Part shown: one piece after another, positions 25,775-34,895 of the stretch
Numbering within the stretch: the stretch's first letter is position 1
How the letters are laid out: each line of letters begins with the position of its first letter
Source: MPNO01 sp965200535
Lineage (GTDB): Bacteria > Pseudomonadota > Alphaproteobacteria > MPNO01
DNA: 64,000 nucleotides
Assembly: GCA_965200535.1 (NCBI GenBank)
Contig: CBDAUF010000002.1
Span: 930,001 to 994,000 of the forward strand
Reading direction: 5' to 3'
Notes under the pieces: generated by a model
The model's input: the letters and a program-made list of their open reading frames with translations, nothing else
Databases searched by the model: none
What the model was told of the DNA's origin: nothing
Translations under genes and position numbers: made by a program

Positions 25775-27004
25775 TCAGGCGGTGCCCGTCGACGGCTCCC
25801 GGACGCGGCCGAACAGGGTGAACCAGACCATGATCAGGACCGCGACCCCGAGGGCGGGCAGGGCGCTGATATTCACCCAGTCCCAGCCCAGGAAGTGGAT
25901 CAGCGCACCGGACGACAGCGCACCGATGGCGACGAAGGTGTAGACGATGAAGTTGGACGCACCCTGCGCCTTGTTGCGTTCGCTCGGCGTATGTGCGCCG
26001 GCGAGCAGCGTCGTTCCCGCGGTGAAGGCGAAGTTCCAGCCGACGCCGAGCAACAGCATCGACAGCCAGTAGTCGAAGACCGCTTCGCCGCTGAGCGCCA
26101 CCGCAACGCAGACGAACTGCAAGGCGAAACCGGTGAAGATGATGGCGATCTCGCCGAGCTTCCTGATGAACCAGCCGGTCACGAAAGCGGGCGCGAACAT
26201 CCCGAGGCTGTGCCATTCGATGACGAACGCGGTGTCCTCGAAATGATGGTTGGAGTGCGACATGGCGATGGGCGCGGCGGTCATCAGGATCGCCATCACG
26301 CTGTGGGCGATCAGCACCGAGGCCGTTGCCGCGACGAAGGCAGGCTGCACGACGATGGTGCTGAGCGGGCGCTGCTCCTGGGCGGCCTGGGCTGCGGTCA
26401 ACGGCGGGATGTTGAGGAACATCAGCACCAGTGCGCTGAGCAGCGTCGCTGCCGCCAGAAACAGGTAGGAGCCGAGGAAACTCGCCTCGGAGAACATGTC
26501 GTGGCCGATCTTGGCGAACTCCGCTCCGACCACGGCGGCCACCACGCCGCCCGCGAGCACCAGCGAGACCGCGGTGCCGCGAAACTCCCGCGACGCCGTA
26601 TCGGTGGCCGCAAAGCGGTAGAGCTGGGCGAAGCCGGAAAAGAAGCCGAACACCAGGTTGCCGATGGAGAAGGTCCAGAAATCGGCTTCGAGAATGCCGA
26701 TCATGCAGATGGCGCCGCCGGCCGTTCCGATCAGCGAGCCGACGACGAAACCGGCGCGCCGCCCGATCCGGCGCATCAGCATCGAGGCCGGATAGGACGC
26801 TGCGGCGGTCCCCACCACCACGAGCGCCGCAGGAAGCGTCGCCAGCCCTTTCTGTTCGGCGAAGCTGTAGGCGACGAGCGCCGCGGTCGCCACCAGGAGC
26901 GTGCGCCCGGCGCCGAACAGCATCTGGCAGGTCGCCAGGACCAGCACGTTGCGCCGTTCCCGGATGGTGAAAACCGACCGGATTGTCTGGACGATCCCGT
27001 TCAT
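25775..27004 (-). CDS. Major facilitator superfamily (MFS) transporter
   Basis: A 409-residue inner-membrane transporter with about twelve hydrophobic segments. The N-terminal half has RRNVLVLATCQMLFGAGRTL and the MFS motif A-like loop MRRIGRRAGFVVGSLIGT. The second half has GMFAPAFVTGWFIRKLGEIA, the repeat of motif A. The C-terminal tail is short. The ATG at 27004 is well placed for the first segment. It diverges from the amidohydrolase gene over 112 bp, suggesting a common regulated promoter region and a substrate related to that enzyme. The direction of transport cannot be read. Confidence 0.86.
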   Translation of the reverse strand: MNGIVQTIRSVFTIRERRNVLVLATCQMLFGAGRTLLVATAALVAYSFAEQKGLATLPAALVVVGTAAASYPASMLMRRIGRRAGFVVGSLIGTAGGAICMIGILEADFWTFSIGNLVFGFFSGFAQLYRFAATDTASREFRGTAVSLVLAGGVVAAVVGAEFAKIGHDMFSEASFLGSYLFLAAATLLSALVLMFLNIPPLTAAQAAQEQRPLSTIVVQPAFVAATASVLIAHSVMAILMTAAPIAMSHSNHHFEDTAFVIEWHSLGMFAPAFVTGWFIRKLGEIAIIFTGFALQFVCVAVALSGEAVFDYWLSMLLLGVGWNFAFTAGTTLLAGAHTPSERNKAQGASNFIVYTFVAIGALSSGALIHFLGWDWVNISALPALGVAVLIMVWFTLFGRVREPSTGTA

Positions 27005-27116
27005 GCGCCTGGAGACTCCCGTGCGGGCGCACCGCGCCCCGACTCGACCCGTTTGCTATGATCGCGCCCGCCCATCTTGGCCGTGCGCACGGCCGAATCC
27101 AACCGGAGACCGATCG

Positions 27117-28514
27117 ATGCCCAGCGCCGACCGTCTGATCGTGAACATCGACTGGCTGATCACCGTCGACGAACGCCGCCGCATCGTCCGCGATGCGGCG
27201 ATCGCCATCGCCGACGGGAAGATTGCGGCGGTCGGCAAGACGGCGGCGGTCGAGGCGGAATGGCGGGCTGAGACGGTTCACGACGCCAGCGGCATGGTGG
27301 GGACGCCGGGCTTTGTCGACAATCACCTCCATTCCTCGTTCCAGATGGCGCGCGGGCTGGCCGACGAGGCCAACGCCCAGTCCTTCCTGTTCGATCACAT
27401 GTACCCCTACGAGGGAGCGATGGAACGCGACGACGTGCTGGTCAGCGCGTCGTTGACCGCGATGGAGATGCTGCGGCACGGCGTGACCTGCTTCGTCGAC
27501 CCCGGCAACTACCATCCCGATGCGACTGTCGAGGCGGTGGGCAAGGCGGGGATGCGGATGGTGATTGCACGCTCATCGTTCGACCGTACCAAGTCGGTGA
27601 TGGGAATCCTGCCTGACGCAATGATCGAGACGACCGAGGTCTGTATCGAACGGACCGCCGATCTGATGGAGCGTTTCGCGGGTGCGCATGACGGGCGAAT
27701 CTCGGTGAGCGCGTCCTTTCGCGGGCTGAACAACGCATCCGATGCGCTGATCTCCGGTCTCAAGACCCTCTCCGACAGGCACGGCAGCTTGCTCCAGACC
27801 CACGCCTGTTTCTCCTATTCGACCCACGACGGTTGCCTGGCCGCGTTCGGGGCGCCCGAGATCGAACGCCTCGAGGCGCTGGGCGTGCTCGACGACCGCA
27901 TGCTGCTGGTTCATTCGGGTTGGCTGGAGCCGCACGAGATCGAGATCATCGCCCGCCGCCGGCCGACGCTGGTCGCCGCGCCGTCGTCGAGCATGCACAA
28001 CGGATACGGCAATTTCGTCATGGGCAAGTTGCCGGAACTCGCCGCGCTCGGCGTCAACGTCGCCATCGGCTCCGATCACGCGTGCTCCGGCATCACCGAC
28101 ATGGCGCAGGAAATGCTGTTGCTCGCCGGCGGGTACAAGGAGGCGCGGATCAACCCCCGCGTCCTGCCTCCCGAACAGGTGGTCGAAATGGCGACCGTAA
28201 ACGGCGCGCGCGGCGCCGGGCTCGCCGGCGTCATCGGCAGCATCAAGGTCGGAAAGGAAGCCGACATCGTCCTGTTCGACACCCGCTTCCCGGAGTGGCA
28301 GCCGCTCTACAACCCGGTATCCAACCTGGTCTACGCAGCCACCGGCAACTCGGTGAGCGAGGTCTTCGTGCGCGGTGCGCATCTGGTTTCGGCCGGCCGC
28401 TGCACGACGATCGACGAGGAGGCGGTGCTTCGCGAGGTCGCCGAGACCGCCAGACGCATCGCCGGGCGCCTCGACATCGACCGCATCGTCAAGCTCGCCT
28501 GGCCGGTCGAGTAG
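27117..28514 (+). CDS. Amidohydrolase-superfamily deaminase/chlorohydrolase-like (ATZ/TRZ family)
   Basis: A 465-residue metal hydrolase of the subtype III amidohydrolases (AtzA/TrzN, guanine and 8-oxoguanine deaminases, S-adenosylhomocysteine deaminase). The metal-binding HxH is H70-L-H72 (GFVDNHLHSSF). Later ligands are in LLQTHACFSYSTHD, LVHSGWLEPHEI and GSDHACSG (the aspartate that activates water). The C-terminal beta part has VGKEADIVLFDTRFPEW. The start at 27117 follows CGGAGACCGATCG. Family chemistry is hydrolytic removal of an amino group or similar leaving group from a ring; the substrate here is unknown. The divergent MFS gene may import it. Confidence 0.85.
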   Translation: MPSADRLIVNIDWLITVDERRRIVRDAAIAIADGKIAAVGKTAAVEAEWRAETVHDASGMVGTPGFVDNHLHSSFQMARGLADEANAQSFLFDHMYPYEGAMERDDVLVSASLTAMEMLRHGVTCFVDPGNYHPDATVEAVGKAGMRMVIARSSFDRTKSVMGILPDAMIETTEVCIERTADLMERFAGAHDGRISVSASFRGLNNASDALISGLKTLSDRHGSLLQTHACFSYSTHDGCLAAFGAPEIERLEALGVLDDRMLLVHSGWLEPHEIEIIARRRPTLVAAPSSSMHNGYGNFVMGKLPELAALGVNVAIGSDHACSGITDMAQEMLLLAGGYKEARINPRVLPPEQVVEMATVNGARGAGLAGVIGSIKVGKEADIVLFDTRFPEWQPLYNPVSNLVYAATGNSVSEVFVRGAHLVSAGRCTTIDEEAVLREVAETARRIAGRLDIDRIVKLAWPVE

Positions 28515-28553
28515 GGCCGACGCCCTGGAATCGCGTGCGCCCGTCGCGGCCGC

Positions 28554-29867
28554 TCACATCAGACTCGGCAGCCAGAGCGCGAGCGGCGGATACACCACCA
28601 GGATCAGGATGAGCAGGGCGTCGCACATCAGGAATGGCGCGGCCGCGCTTGCCACGTGGACAAGCGTCGTGCCCCTCGGCGCCACCCCCATCATGACATA
28701 GAGCAGGAGCCCGAAGGGCGGGGTGGTGCCCGCCATCTCGATGGTGATGAGCACGAACAGGCCGAACCAGATCAGGTCGAAACCGAGCGAATTCGCCAAA
28801 GGGAAGAAGATCGGTACGGTGATCAGCATCATCGATGTGGCGTCCATGAACATGCCGAGCAGGAGCAGGACGCAGAACATCGCGAACAGGATGGTCAGCC
28901 GGTGGACCTCGAAACCGGTTACCCATTCGAGCATCCCCTGGCTGGCGCCGGAGAACGCGAGAAGCTGGCTGAACACGGTGGAGTTCATCAGGATGAAAAA
29001 CACCATCGCGCCGACCTTCAGGGTCGCATCGACGGCGACGAAGATCGATTCGATGGTCAGCCGGCGATAGGCCGCGGCCAGGATCATCACGGACAGCACG
29101 CCGATCGCCGCGGCTTCCGTCGGGGTCGCCCAGCCGAAGATGATGAAACCGATCACCATGAAGACGACGAAACTCATCGGCAGGATGTTGGTGGCGACGA
29201 CCCGCGCCTTCTCGCCCCAGGTGGTCCGCTCGACGTCGTAGGCGGGGGCCGAGCCCGGCGAAATCCACAGCTGCAGAATGATCAGACCGGCATAGAGCAA
29301 GGCCAGGGTAAAGCCCGGGATGAACCCCGCGATCAGCAGCTTGCCGACGTCGATGCTGGCGACGCTGGCCAGCAGCACGCCGAGGGCCGACGGCGGAATG
29401 ATCATCGCCAGCCCCCCGGTCCCCAGGATCGGGCCCATCGACATGCGCCGGCTGTAGCCGCGGCGCTGCATCTCCGGCACCATCAGCGAGCCCAGCATCG
29501 CGGTGTTGGCCATCGACGAGCCGGTCAGGGTGGAGAATATCGAGCCGCCCGCCACCGTCAGAAAGCACAGCCGGCCCGGCAGCCTGCCGAACAGAACCTC
29601 CAGACCGTCGAACACCCGCAATGCGAGCCCGGTGTGGAAGAACAGCGAGCCCATCATGATGAACATCGGCACCGGACCCAGGGTGAAGCGGCTGATCAGG
29701 ACGGTCGAGTTCTCGACCACCTGCGGCAGCACGCCGACGTTCCATTCGTTGAAATAGAGCCATCCCGCGATGTTGGTCGACAGGAACGCGAAGGCGACCG
29801 GCATGCCGAGCGCCATCAGGGCGACAATCATCCCGAGCAGGAGAGCGAAAGCCCAGTACCACTCCAC
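28554..29867 (-). CDS. TRAP transporter large permease (DctM), system 1
   Basis: A 437-residue inner-membrane permease with about twelve segments, the channel subunit of a tripartite ATP-independent periplasmic transporter that uses an ion gradient to import organic acids. GTG 29867 lies 2 nt after the DctQ stop, and VEWYWAFALLLG aligns with MEWYEAGAVLIG of the system 2 DctM at 40.8 kb. DctM motifs include TGSSMANTAMLGSLMVPEM and GPILGTGGLAMIIPPSALG. It ends LWLPSLM, almost as system 2 does (LYLPSLM), so the two systems are paralogous. The longer frame to 30215 reads DctQ out of frame. Confidence 0.9.
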   Translation of the reverse strand: MEWYWAFALLLGMIVALMALGMPVAFAFLSTNIAGWLYFNEWNVGVLPQVVENSTVLISRFTLGPVPMFIMMGSLFFHTGLALRVFDGLEVLFGRLPGRLCFLTVAGGSIFSTLTGSSMANTAMLGSLMVPEMQRRGYSRRMSMGPILGTGGLAMIIPPSALGVLLASVASIDVGKLLIAGFIPGFTLALLYAGLIILQLWISPGSAPAYDVERTTWGEKARVVATNILPMSFVVFMVIGFIIFGWATPTEAAAIGVLSVMILAAAYRRLTIESIFVAVDATLKVGAMVFFILMNSTVFSQLLAFSGASQGMLEWVTGFEVHRLTILFAMFCVLLLLGMFMDATSMMLITVPIFFPLANSLGFDLIWFGLFVLITIEMAGTTPPFGLLLYVMMGVAPRGTTLVHVASAAAPFLMCDALLILILVVYPPLALWLPSLM

Positions 29868-29869
29868 GG

Positions 29870-30394
29870 TCAGACGTTCTCCCGCACCTCGGTCCGGTCC
29901 CCGTACATGGAATCGATGCCGATCAGATAACGGCCGAACTCGACCGCCGTCAGTGCGAAGCAGAGCGGCATCGGGAGGATCAGGTACCAGAGCGGGATTT
30001 CCTCGGCGCGAATGTCCAGCGTCCCGCGCTGCATCGCCTCCAGCAGCACGCCGCCGGAGTACCAGGCGAAGATACTGGCCGCGACGATACAACCCAGATA
30101 GGAGAGTTTCGCCATTCCCCACTGCACCCGGGGCGGAACGATCGAGGTCAGCGCCTCGATGAAGACGTGGCCCTTGATCCGCACGAGATAGGGGGCGGCG
30201 AGCATCGCGAACCACAGAAGGCCGTATTCCACGACCGGCACCGAGTAGGTCCAGGGCTGCATGCCGACATAGCCGCCGAGCAGTCGAAGCAGTACGTCAA
30301 CACAGATCAGCACGAAGATGCCGAAGACGACGACGCCGGCGAGGAACCGCAGCAGGCCGATGACTCCGTTGTATGCTCGGATGACGGCCTGCAT
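29870..30394 (-). CDS. TRAP transporter small permease (DctQ), system 1
   Basis: A 174-residue membrane protein with four segments, the small subunit that docks the binding protein onto DctM. Typical stretches are FVLICVDVLLRLLGG, EYGLLWFAMLAAPYLVRIKG and the H/E pair in GHVFIEAL. The ATG at 30394 follows AAGGGAG; the frame to 30553 reads intergenic sequence. It is divergent from its presumed binding protein gene at 30718, an arrangement that puts one regulatory region between the three genes. Confidence 0.88.
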   Translation of the reverse strand: MQAVIRAYNGVIGLLRFLAGVVVFGIFVLICVDVLLRLLGGYVGMQPWTYSVPVVEYGLLWFAMLAAPYLVRIKGHVFIEALTSIVPPRVQWGMAKLSYLGCIVAASIFAWYSGGVLLEAMQRGTLDIRAEEIPLWYLILPMPLCFALTAVEFGRYLIGIDSMYGDRTEVRENV

Positions 30395-30717
30395 GCTGCT
30401 CCCTTGCTGCCGCGTTCCGTTCGGGGCTCGACCGCGGACACCGTAAACCGGATGCGTCGCAGACGTGCGGCGCGCCGGAGCTTGCATGCCCCTCGACGAA
30501 AGGCTGATGCGTCCGCGGTGCAAATGCAAGCGCGAATTGGTCTGCTTGTGCATTGTTCAAGGTCCCCCTAAGCTTTCCGCGAAAGACCGATGCGTTTGGT
30601 GCGCAGTAGAGCGTCGGAAACCGCGGGCCGCCGCGGCCGCCGGGAAGCGGAGACCGGCCGCGCAGAGGTCCGCGATTGCGGGGAACACACGGGAAATCGC
30701 AGCAAGGGGATCGCAAA
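30395..30717. other. 323-bp divergent regulatory region of TRAP system 1
   Basis: No gene is evident here. The centre holds ATGCAAGC (30524-30531) facing GCTTGTGCAT (30544-30553) across 12 bp, and GCTTGCAT (30480-30487) is the exact inverse of ATGCAAGC 36 bp further left. Three related half-sites between two divergent transcripts look like operator sites for a local regulator, but no adjacent regulator gene is present. The binding protein gene is preceded by CAAGGGGATCG as its ribosome site. Confidence 0.4.
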
Positions 30718-31731
30718 ATGATGGCCAGATCGAATTTCACGCTTGCGGTTGCAGCAGCGGGTATCGCACTCACCGCCTTGAGCATTCCGGCGGTCGCTGC
30801 CACCGAGATCAAGGCGCTGGCCTGCTTCCAGCGCAATCACGACTATGTCAACGCGCTGCACGAGCACTTCATCGACCCGATCAACAAGGCCAACGGGCCG
30901 GTGAAAATCAAGTACAAGGGCGGGCCCGAGGTTATTCCCTGGAAAGGGCAGGGCAGCGCCATCCAGCGCGGGCTGATCGACATGATCTACTGCCCGGGCA
31001 CCTACTATTCCGGCATCCTGGCCGAGGGCCGGTTGCCCGGCGCGCACAACAAGTCGCTCGAGGAGATCCGTTCCAACGGCGGTTGGGACATGATGCAGGA
31101 AGCGTGGGCCAAGGGTCTCAACTCGCACGTCGTGGCCTGGACCTTCCAGCACGGGCAGCGGTTCTACGTCTATACCCTGTTCGAACCCAAGCTCAGCAAG
31201 AAGACCGGAATCGACCTCACCGGCGTAAAGATGCGCTCCACCGGGCTCTACAAGGCCTTCATGCGCAAGATGGGTGCGACCCCGGTTGTCATCTCTCCCG
31301 GCGATATCTACTCGGCGCTCGAGCGCGGCGTGGTCGAGGGTCTGGCCTGGCCATGGGGTTCGATCAGCACCTACGGGTGGGAGAAGTTCCTCAAGTACCG
31401 GGTCGAACCGTCGTTCTTCGGCGCCACGATGTTGGTGCTGATCAACAAGAAGAAGTACGATTCGATGACGCCCGAGGCACAGGCGTTCCTGACCAAGATG
31501 GGCAGGCAGTACGAAAAGACCGCCGACGAGGCCGTGACCCGGCTTGGCAAACGCGACGACGAAAAGCTCGTGAAGGCCGGAGTGAAGCGGCTCATACTCG
31601 AGGGCGAGTACCGCGACGCCTATGTCCGGACGATCTACGACGCCAAGTGGGCGGAGAACGACGCTTTGGCCGACAAGTTCATCGTCGACTACAAGACCCT
31701 GAAATCGAAGCTCTATGATCCCGCCAAGTAG
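30718..31731 (+). CDS. TRAP transporter substrate-binding protein (DctP family), system 1
   Basis: A 337-residue periplasmic binding protein. The signal peptide is about residues 1-24 (FTLAVAAAGIALTALSIPAVAA). The DctP fold includes GVKMRSTGLYKAFMRKMGA, whose arginine normally salt-bridges the carboxylate of the ligand, and GDIYSALERGVVEGLAW. It should capture a carboxylate and deliver it to the divergent DctQM. It is clearly related to, but more diverged than, the two system 2 binding proteins. Two ATGs in tandem (30718, 30721) are both possible starts. A strong terminator follows. Confidence 0.9.
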   Translation: MMARSNFTLAVAAAGIALTALSIPAVAATEIKALACFQRNHDYVNALHEHFIDPINKANGPVKIKYKGGPEVIPWKGQGSAIQRGLIDMIYCPGTYYSGILAEGRLPGAHNKSLEEIRSNGGWDMMQEAWAKGLNSHVVAWTFQHGQRFYVYTLFEPKLSKKTGIDLTGVKMRSTGLYKAFMRKMGATPVVISPGDIYSALERGVVEGLAWPWGSISTYGWEKFLKYRVEPSFFGATMLVLINKKKYDSMTPEAQAFLTKMGRQYEKTADEAVTRLGKRDDEKLVKAGVKRLILEGEYRDAYVRTIYDAKWAENDALADKFIVDYKTLKSKLYDPAK

Positions 31732-31756
31732 GCGCGGTCGATACCGACGGAACTGC

Positions 31757-31786
31757 TGGCGCCGCCTTCGGGCGGCGTCAGTCTTT
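31757..31786 (+). terminator. Intrinsic terminator after dctP of TRAP system 1
   Basis: A 10-bp stem TGGCGCCGCC/GGCGGCGTCA closed by a stable TTCG tetraloop, followed by GTCTTT, 25 nt after the stop codon. Confidence 0.7.
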
Positions 31787-31949
31787 CGGTGTCGGATCGC
31801 CCGGCGCGGCCGCTCCCTGCGTCGGTGTCGAGGCCTCGTCCAGGGGTCGCCGGCAAGCGCGAGACCCGCGCGATTGCGCCCCATTTGCGGGCCCGCCATA
31901 ATCGCCGGCTCCGGCGCAGGGCCTGCGAAGATCAACCGATGAGCCGCCG

Positions 31950-32825
31950 ATGAGTATCGAAATCCTGCCTGTGTCGGATGCGCTCGGCGCAGAAGTTTCC
32001 GGGATCGATCTCGGCGCCGAGATCGACGGCGACACGGCGGCGCTTCTGCGCCGCTGCTGGCTCGACCACCAGGTCCTGGTATTCCGCGGCCAGACCTTCG
32101 ACCAGAACCGGCAACTCGCTTTCACCCGGCTGTTCGGCGAGCCGGGCGGCGTGTTCTCGCCGCGCCCGCAGCGCGGGCTCGACGGCGAGCCGCTGGCGCC
32201 CGGCATCATGATGGTCTCGAACATCCGCCGCGACGGGAAGCCGCTCGGCCTCGCGCACGACGGGGAAATGTGGTTCCACTCCGACATGTGCTACGACGAG
32301 AACCCGCATCATGCGACCCTGCTCTACGCCATCGAGATCCCGTCGAGGGGCGGCAACACCCTGTTCGCCAACATGTACACCGCCTACGACCGCCTTTCCG
32401 AGGCGACGCGGGAGCGGATTCGCGGGCGCACCGCGCTCCAGATGCACGAGTACTACCGCACCGACCGGCCGCGGGTGCGCGAGGACATGTCGGATGTCCG
32501 GCACTTCTCGCATCCGGTCGCCATCGCGCACGGCGAGACCGGACGGATGGCGCTCTACGTCAACCGTCTGATGACGGCGCGGATCGACGGGCTGGAAGAA
32601 GCCGAAAGCGATGCCTTGATCGACGAACTCCTGGCGGCGAGCGAAGACCCTTCCATCGTTTACGAGCATGTCTGGCGCGTCGGCGATCTGGTGATGTGGG
32701 ACAATCGCTGCGTGACCCACGCGCGAACGGATTTCCCCGAGACCGAGCGGCGCCTGCTGCGGCGGACGACAACCCGGGGAACCCGTCCGTTCGAGACCCT
32801 GGCGGAGTACGGGGATGCCCGATAA
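31950..32825 (+). CDS. TauD/TfdA family Fe(II)/2-oxoglutarate dioxygenase
   Basis: A 291-residue enzyme that hydroxylates an organic substrate while converting 2-oxoglutarate to succinate. The iron-binding triad is H110-x-D112 (FHSDMCYDE) and H257 (RCVTHART). The 2-oxoglutarate-binding arginine lies in RRLLRRTTTRG near the C-terminus. The N-terminal SGIDLGAEIDGD is family-typical. Relatives act on taurine, 2,4-D and other sulfonates or phenoxyacids, so the TSUP exporters and aromatic genes elsewhere are suggestive but not proof. The first ATG at 31939 hits a stop within five codons, so 31950 is the start. Confidence 0.88.
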   Translation: MSIEILPVSDALGAEVSGIDLGAEIDGDTAALLRRCWLDHQVLVFRGQTFDQNRQLAFTRLFGEPGGVFSPRPQRGLDGEPLAPGIMMVSNIRRDGKPLGLAHDGEMWFHSDMCYDENPHHATLLYAIEIPSRGGNTLFANMYTAYDRLSEATRERIRGRTALQMHEYYRTDRPRVREDMSDVRHFSHPVAIAHGETGRMALYVNRLMTARIDGLEEAESDALIDELLAASEDPSIVYEHVWRVGDLVMWDNRCVTHARTDFPETERRLLRRTTTRGTRPFETLAEYGDAR

Positions 32826-32876
32826 CGCGGGCGCCGACAGCACCCTCGCCGCCGGCCGGATGTTCGATCCCGCGGG

Positions 32877-34289
32877 TTAGCGGGAGCCCGGCGAGGCGCG
32901 TTCTTGCCCGGCGCCGGGCAATCCGAGGTCCCAGAACAGCCCCGCCATGATCGCCAGCCCCTGGCGCGCAACCGGGGCGAGAAGGTGTTCGTCCGGCGCG
33001 TGCTGCAAGCAGCCGGGATAGGAGTGCGGCACCCAGATCGTCGGCAGGCCGAGGATGTCGGCGAAGACATCGTTGGGCAGGGACCCGCCGAGATTGGGAA
33101 GGACCGCGGGCGGGGCGCCTGCGGTTCCGGCGATCGAGTTCCGCGCCCAGCCGACCCACGGGTCGTCGGGATCGAGCCGCGTCGCCGGGAACCGTCCGCC
33201 CGTCGGCGCGTGAACCCGGACCCGGGAGAAGCCCTCGCGGGCGAGGTGGCGCCGGATCGCCGGCGCGATGTCGGCGGTGTCGGTGCCGGCGACGAAGCGA
33301 AGCTGGCAGTGCGCACGCGCCGACCCCGGTATCGCGTTGATCGGGGCTTCCGGGGTCCCGGCATAAAGCGTCAGTACCTCGAAGCTGTTCCAGCCGTAGA
33401 CGCGCTCGGCGGGTGTCAGTCCGGGCTCGCCCCAGTCCTCGTCCACCTGAGGCCCAGACGCGCCGCCGGAGATGGCGAGACCGGCGAGCGCGCGGCGGAC
33501 CGATTCCGGCAACGCCGGACGCAGTTCGGGCACCAGGATGGTGCCGCGCCGGTCCACGATGCTGGCGATGGCGGCGCTCAGGATCGCTGCAGGATTGGCA
33601 AGCGCCCCGCCCCAGTTGCCCGAATGGTGCGCTCCGGCGCGCAGCTCGACGACGAGATCGATCGGTTCGGCGCCGCGCGCGCCGAGGAAGATCGTCGGCC
33701 GGTCGGGAGCGAGCCTCGGTCCGTCGGAAGCGATGAACAGATCGGCCGCGAGGCGGTCGCGCAGCACGCCGCCGCACGCCTCCCGGAGGCCCGGGGACCC
33801 CACCTCTTCGCCTGTCTCGAACAGGATCTTCATCGAAAAACCGAGCCTGCCGCGCACCGCGAGAACGGCGGCGAGCGCACCGAAATTGACGCTGTGCTGA
33901 CCCTTGTTGTCGGCGGTTCCGCGCCCGTAAAGCCGCTCCCCCCGACGCGCCAGCGACCATGGGGAAAGACCCTCGGTCCAACCGCTGTCGAGGCCGCGCA
34001 CCACGTCGCCGTGGGCATAGGTCAGGAGGGTAAGCGACGCTTCCCGCTCGATGCGTTCGGCGTAGAGGAACGGCGGACCGTCAGGCTGGGGGTTGGCGAC
34101 AATCTCGGCGGTGAAGCCCAGGTCGGCAAGCGCCGGCGCGATCTCGTCCGTCAGGTAGAGGTGCAGCGCCGGCCGTCCCGACTCCTCCTGGCTGGTCGAG
34201 GGAATCGCGACGCGGCGCGCCAGATCGGCCTCGAAACCGCCCCCGTCGAAATAGGCCGCGGCCCGCGCGACTGCGGCACTACGGGTCAT
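32877..34289 (-). CDS. M20 family metallopeptidase/dipeptidase
   Basis: A 470-residue zinc hydrolase of the ArgE/DapE/carnosinase clan. Visible motifs are H93-G-D (TYAHGDVV), D127 as bridging ligand (YGRGTADNKG), the catalytic and ligand glutamates E161-E162 (FETGEEVGSPG), and a C-terminal histidine ligand near QHAPDEHLLAPV. The dimerisation domain lies between (about 200-330). Members remove amino acids from peptides or acyl and carbamoyl groups from amino acids. I chose ATG 34289; the upstream TTG frame adds an unconvincing 9 residues. The gene converges on the TauD-like gene. Confidence 0.86.
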   Translation of the reverse strand: MTRSAAVARAAAYFDGGGFEADLARRVAIPSTSQEESGRPALHLYLTDEIAPALADLGFTAEIVANPQPDGPPFLYAERIEREASLTLLTYAHGDVVRGLDSGWTEGLSPWSLARRGERLYGRGTADNKGQHSVNFGALAAVLAVRGRLGFSMKILFETGEEVGSPGLREACGGVLRDRLAADLFIASDGPRLAPDRPTIFLGARGAEPIDLVVELRAGAHHSGNWGGALANPAAILSAAIASIVDRRGTILVPELRPALPESVRRALAGLAISGGASGPQVDEDWGEPGLTPAERVYGWNSFEVLTLYAGTPEAPINAIPGSARAHCQLRFVAGTDTADIAPAIRRHLAREGFSRVRVHAPTGGRFPATRLDPDDPWVGWARNSIAGTAGAPPAVLPNLGGSLPNDVFADILGLPTIWVPHSYPGCLQHAPDEHLLAPVARQGLAIMAGLFWDLGLPGAGQERASPGSR

Positions 34290-34456
34290 CCGGAGCTGCC
34301 CGGGTCGGGCGGGCAAGCCGCTTGCCCTGCGTAATCATGGAACGAACATCCGTTTTCCTGCTGCCGTCGCACGCCGGAGCCTTCGGTCGGCGAACGGTTC
34401 CCGCCGCTGTCCGTCCACGATAGGCTCGGGGCCGCATCCAACCAAGGAGCCGTTCC

Positions 34457-34882
34457 GTGCCGACATCCGGCAAGTCGCCGGTCATCCCGACGATGCGTTA
34501 CCGCGATGCCCGCGCCGCAATCGACTGGCTGCGCCGCGTGCTGGGTTTTCACGAACACCTGATCGTCCCGGGCGAAGGCGACAGCATTGCGCATGCCCAA
34601 CTCGTGCTTGGCGACGGCATGGTCATGCTCGGCAGCGAGCGCGACGATCCGCACGGGCGGCTGATGGCGGTGCCGGGGCCGGGCGGTGCGAATACCCAGT
34701 CGGCCTATATCGTGGCAGACGATCCCGAAGCGGTGCACCGGCGCGCGGTCGAAGCAGGGGCGGAGATCGTTTCCCCGCTCGAACGCCCGGTCTACGGCGG
34801 TGTCTTCTTCGCCTGCCGCGACCCGGAGGGCCATGTGTGGAATGTGGGCTCCTTCGACCCCTGGGCCGGGCCGGCGGCGTAG
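34457..34882 (+). CDS. VOC family protein (PhnB-like glyoxalase fold)
   Basis: A 141-residue VOC protein with RDARAAIDWLRRVLGFHEHL at the start, YGGVFFACRDPEGHVWNVG at the end, and acidic/His metal-ligand positions as in PhnB-like proteins. GTG 34457 follows AAGGAGC with 6-nt spacing, which decides the start. It is a single gene between a divergent peptidase and a convergent reductase. No substrate can be inferred. Confidence 0.84.
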   Translation: MPTSGKSPVIPTMRYRDARAAIDWLRRVLGFHEHLIVPGEGDSIAHAQLVLGDGMVMLGSERDDPHGRLMAVPGPGGANTQSAYIVADDPEAVHRRAVEAGAEIVSPLERPVYGGVFFACRDPEGHVWNVGSFDPWAGPAA

Positions 34883-34895
34883 CCGCCCCTCGCGG

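Noticed and set aside
25100..27061. 653-residue plus-strand frame
   Set aside because: Antisense to the GFA and MFS genes; histidine- and glycine-rich composition typical of a shadow.
25188..27515. 775-residue minus-strand frame across GFA, MFS and amidohydrolase genes
   Set aside because: It crosses three supported genes in other frames or strands and has biased arginine-rich composition.
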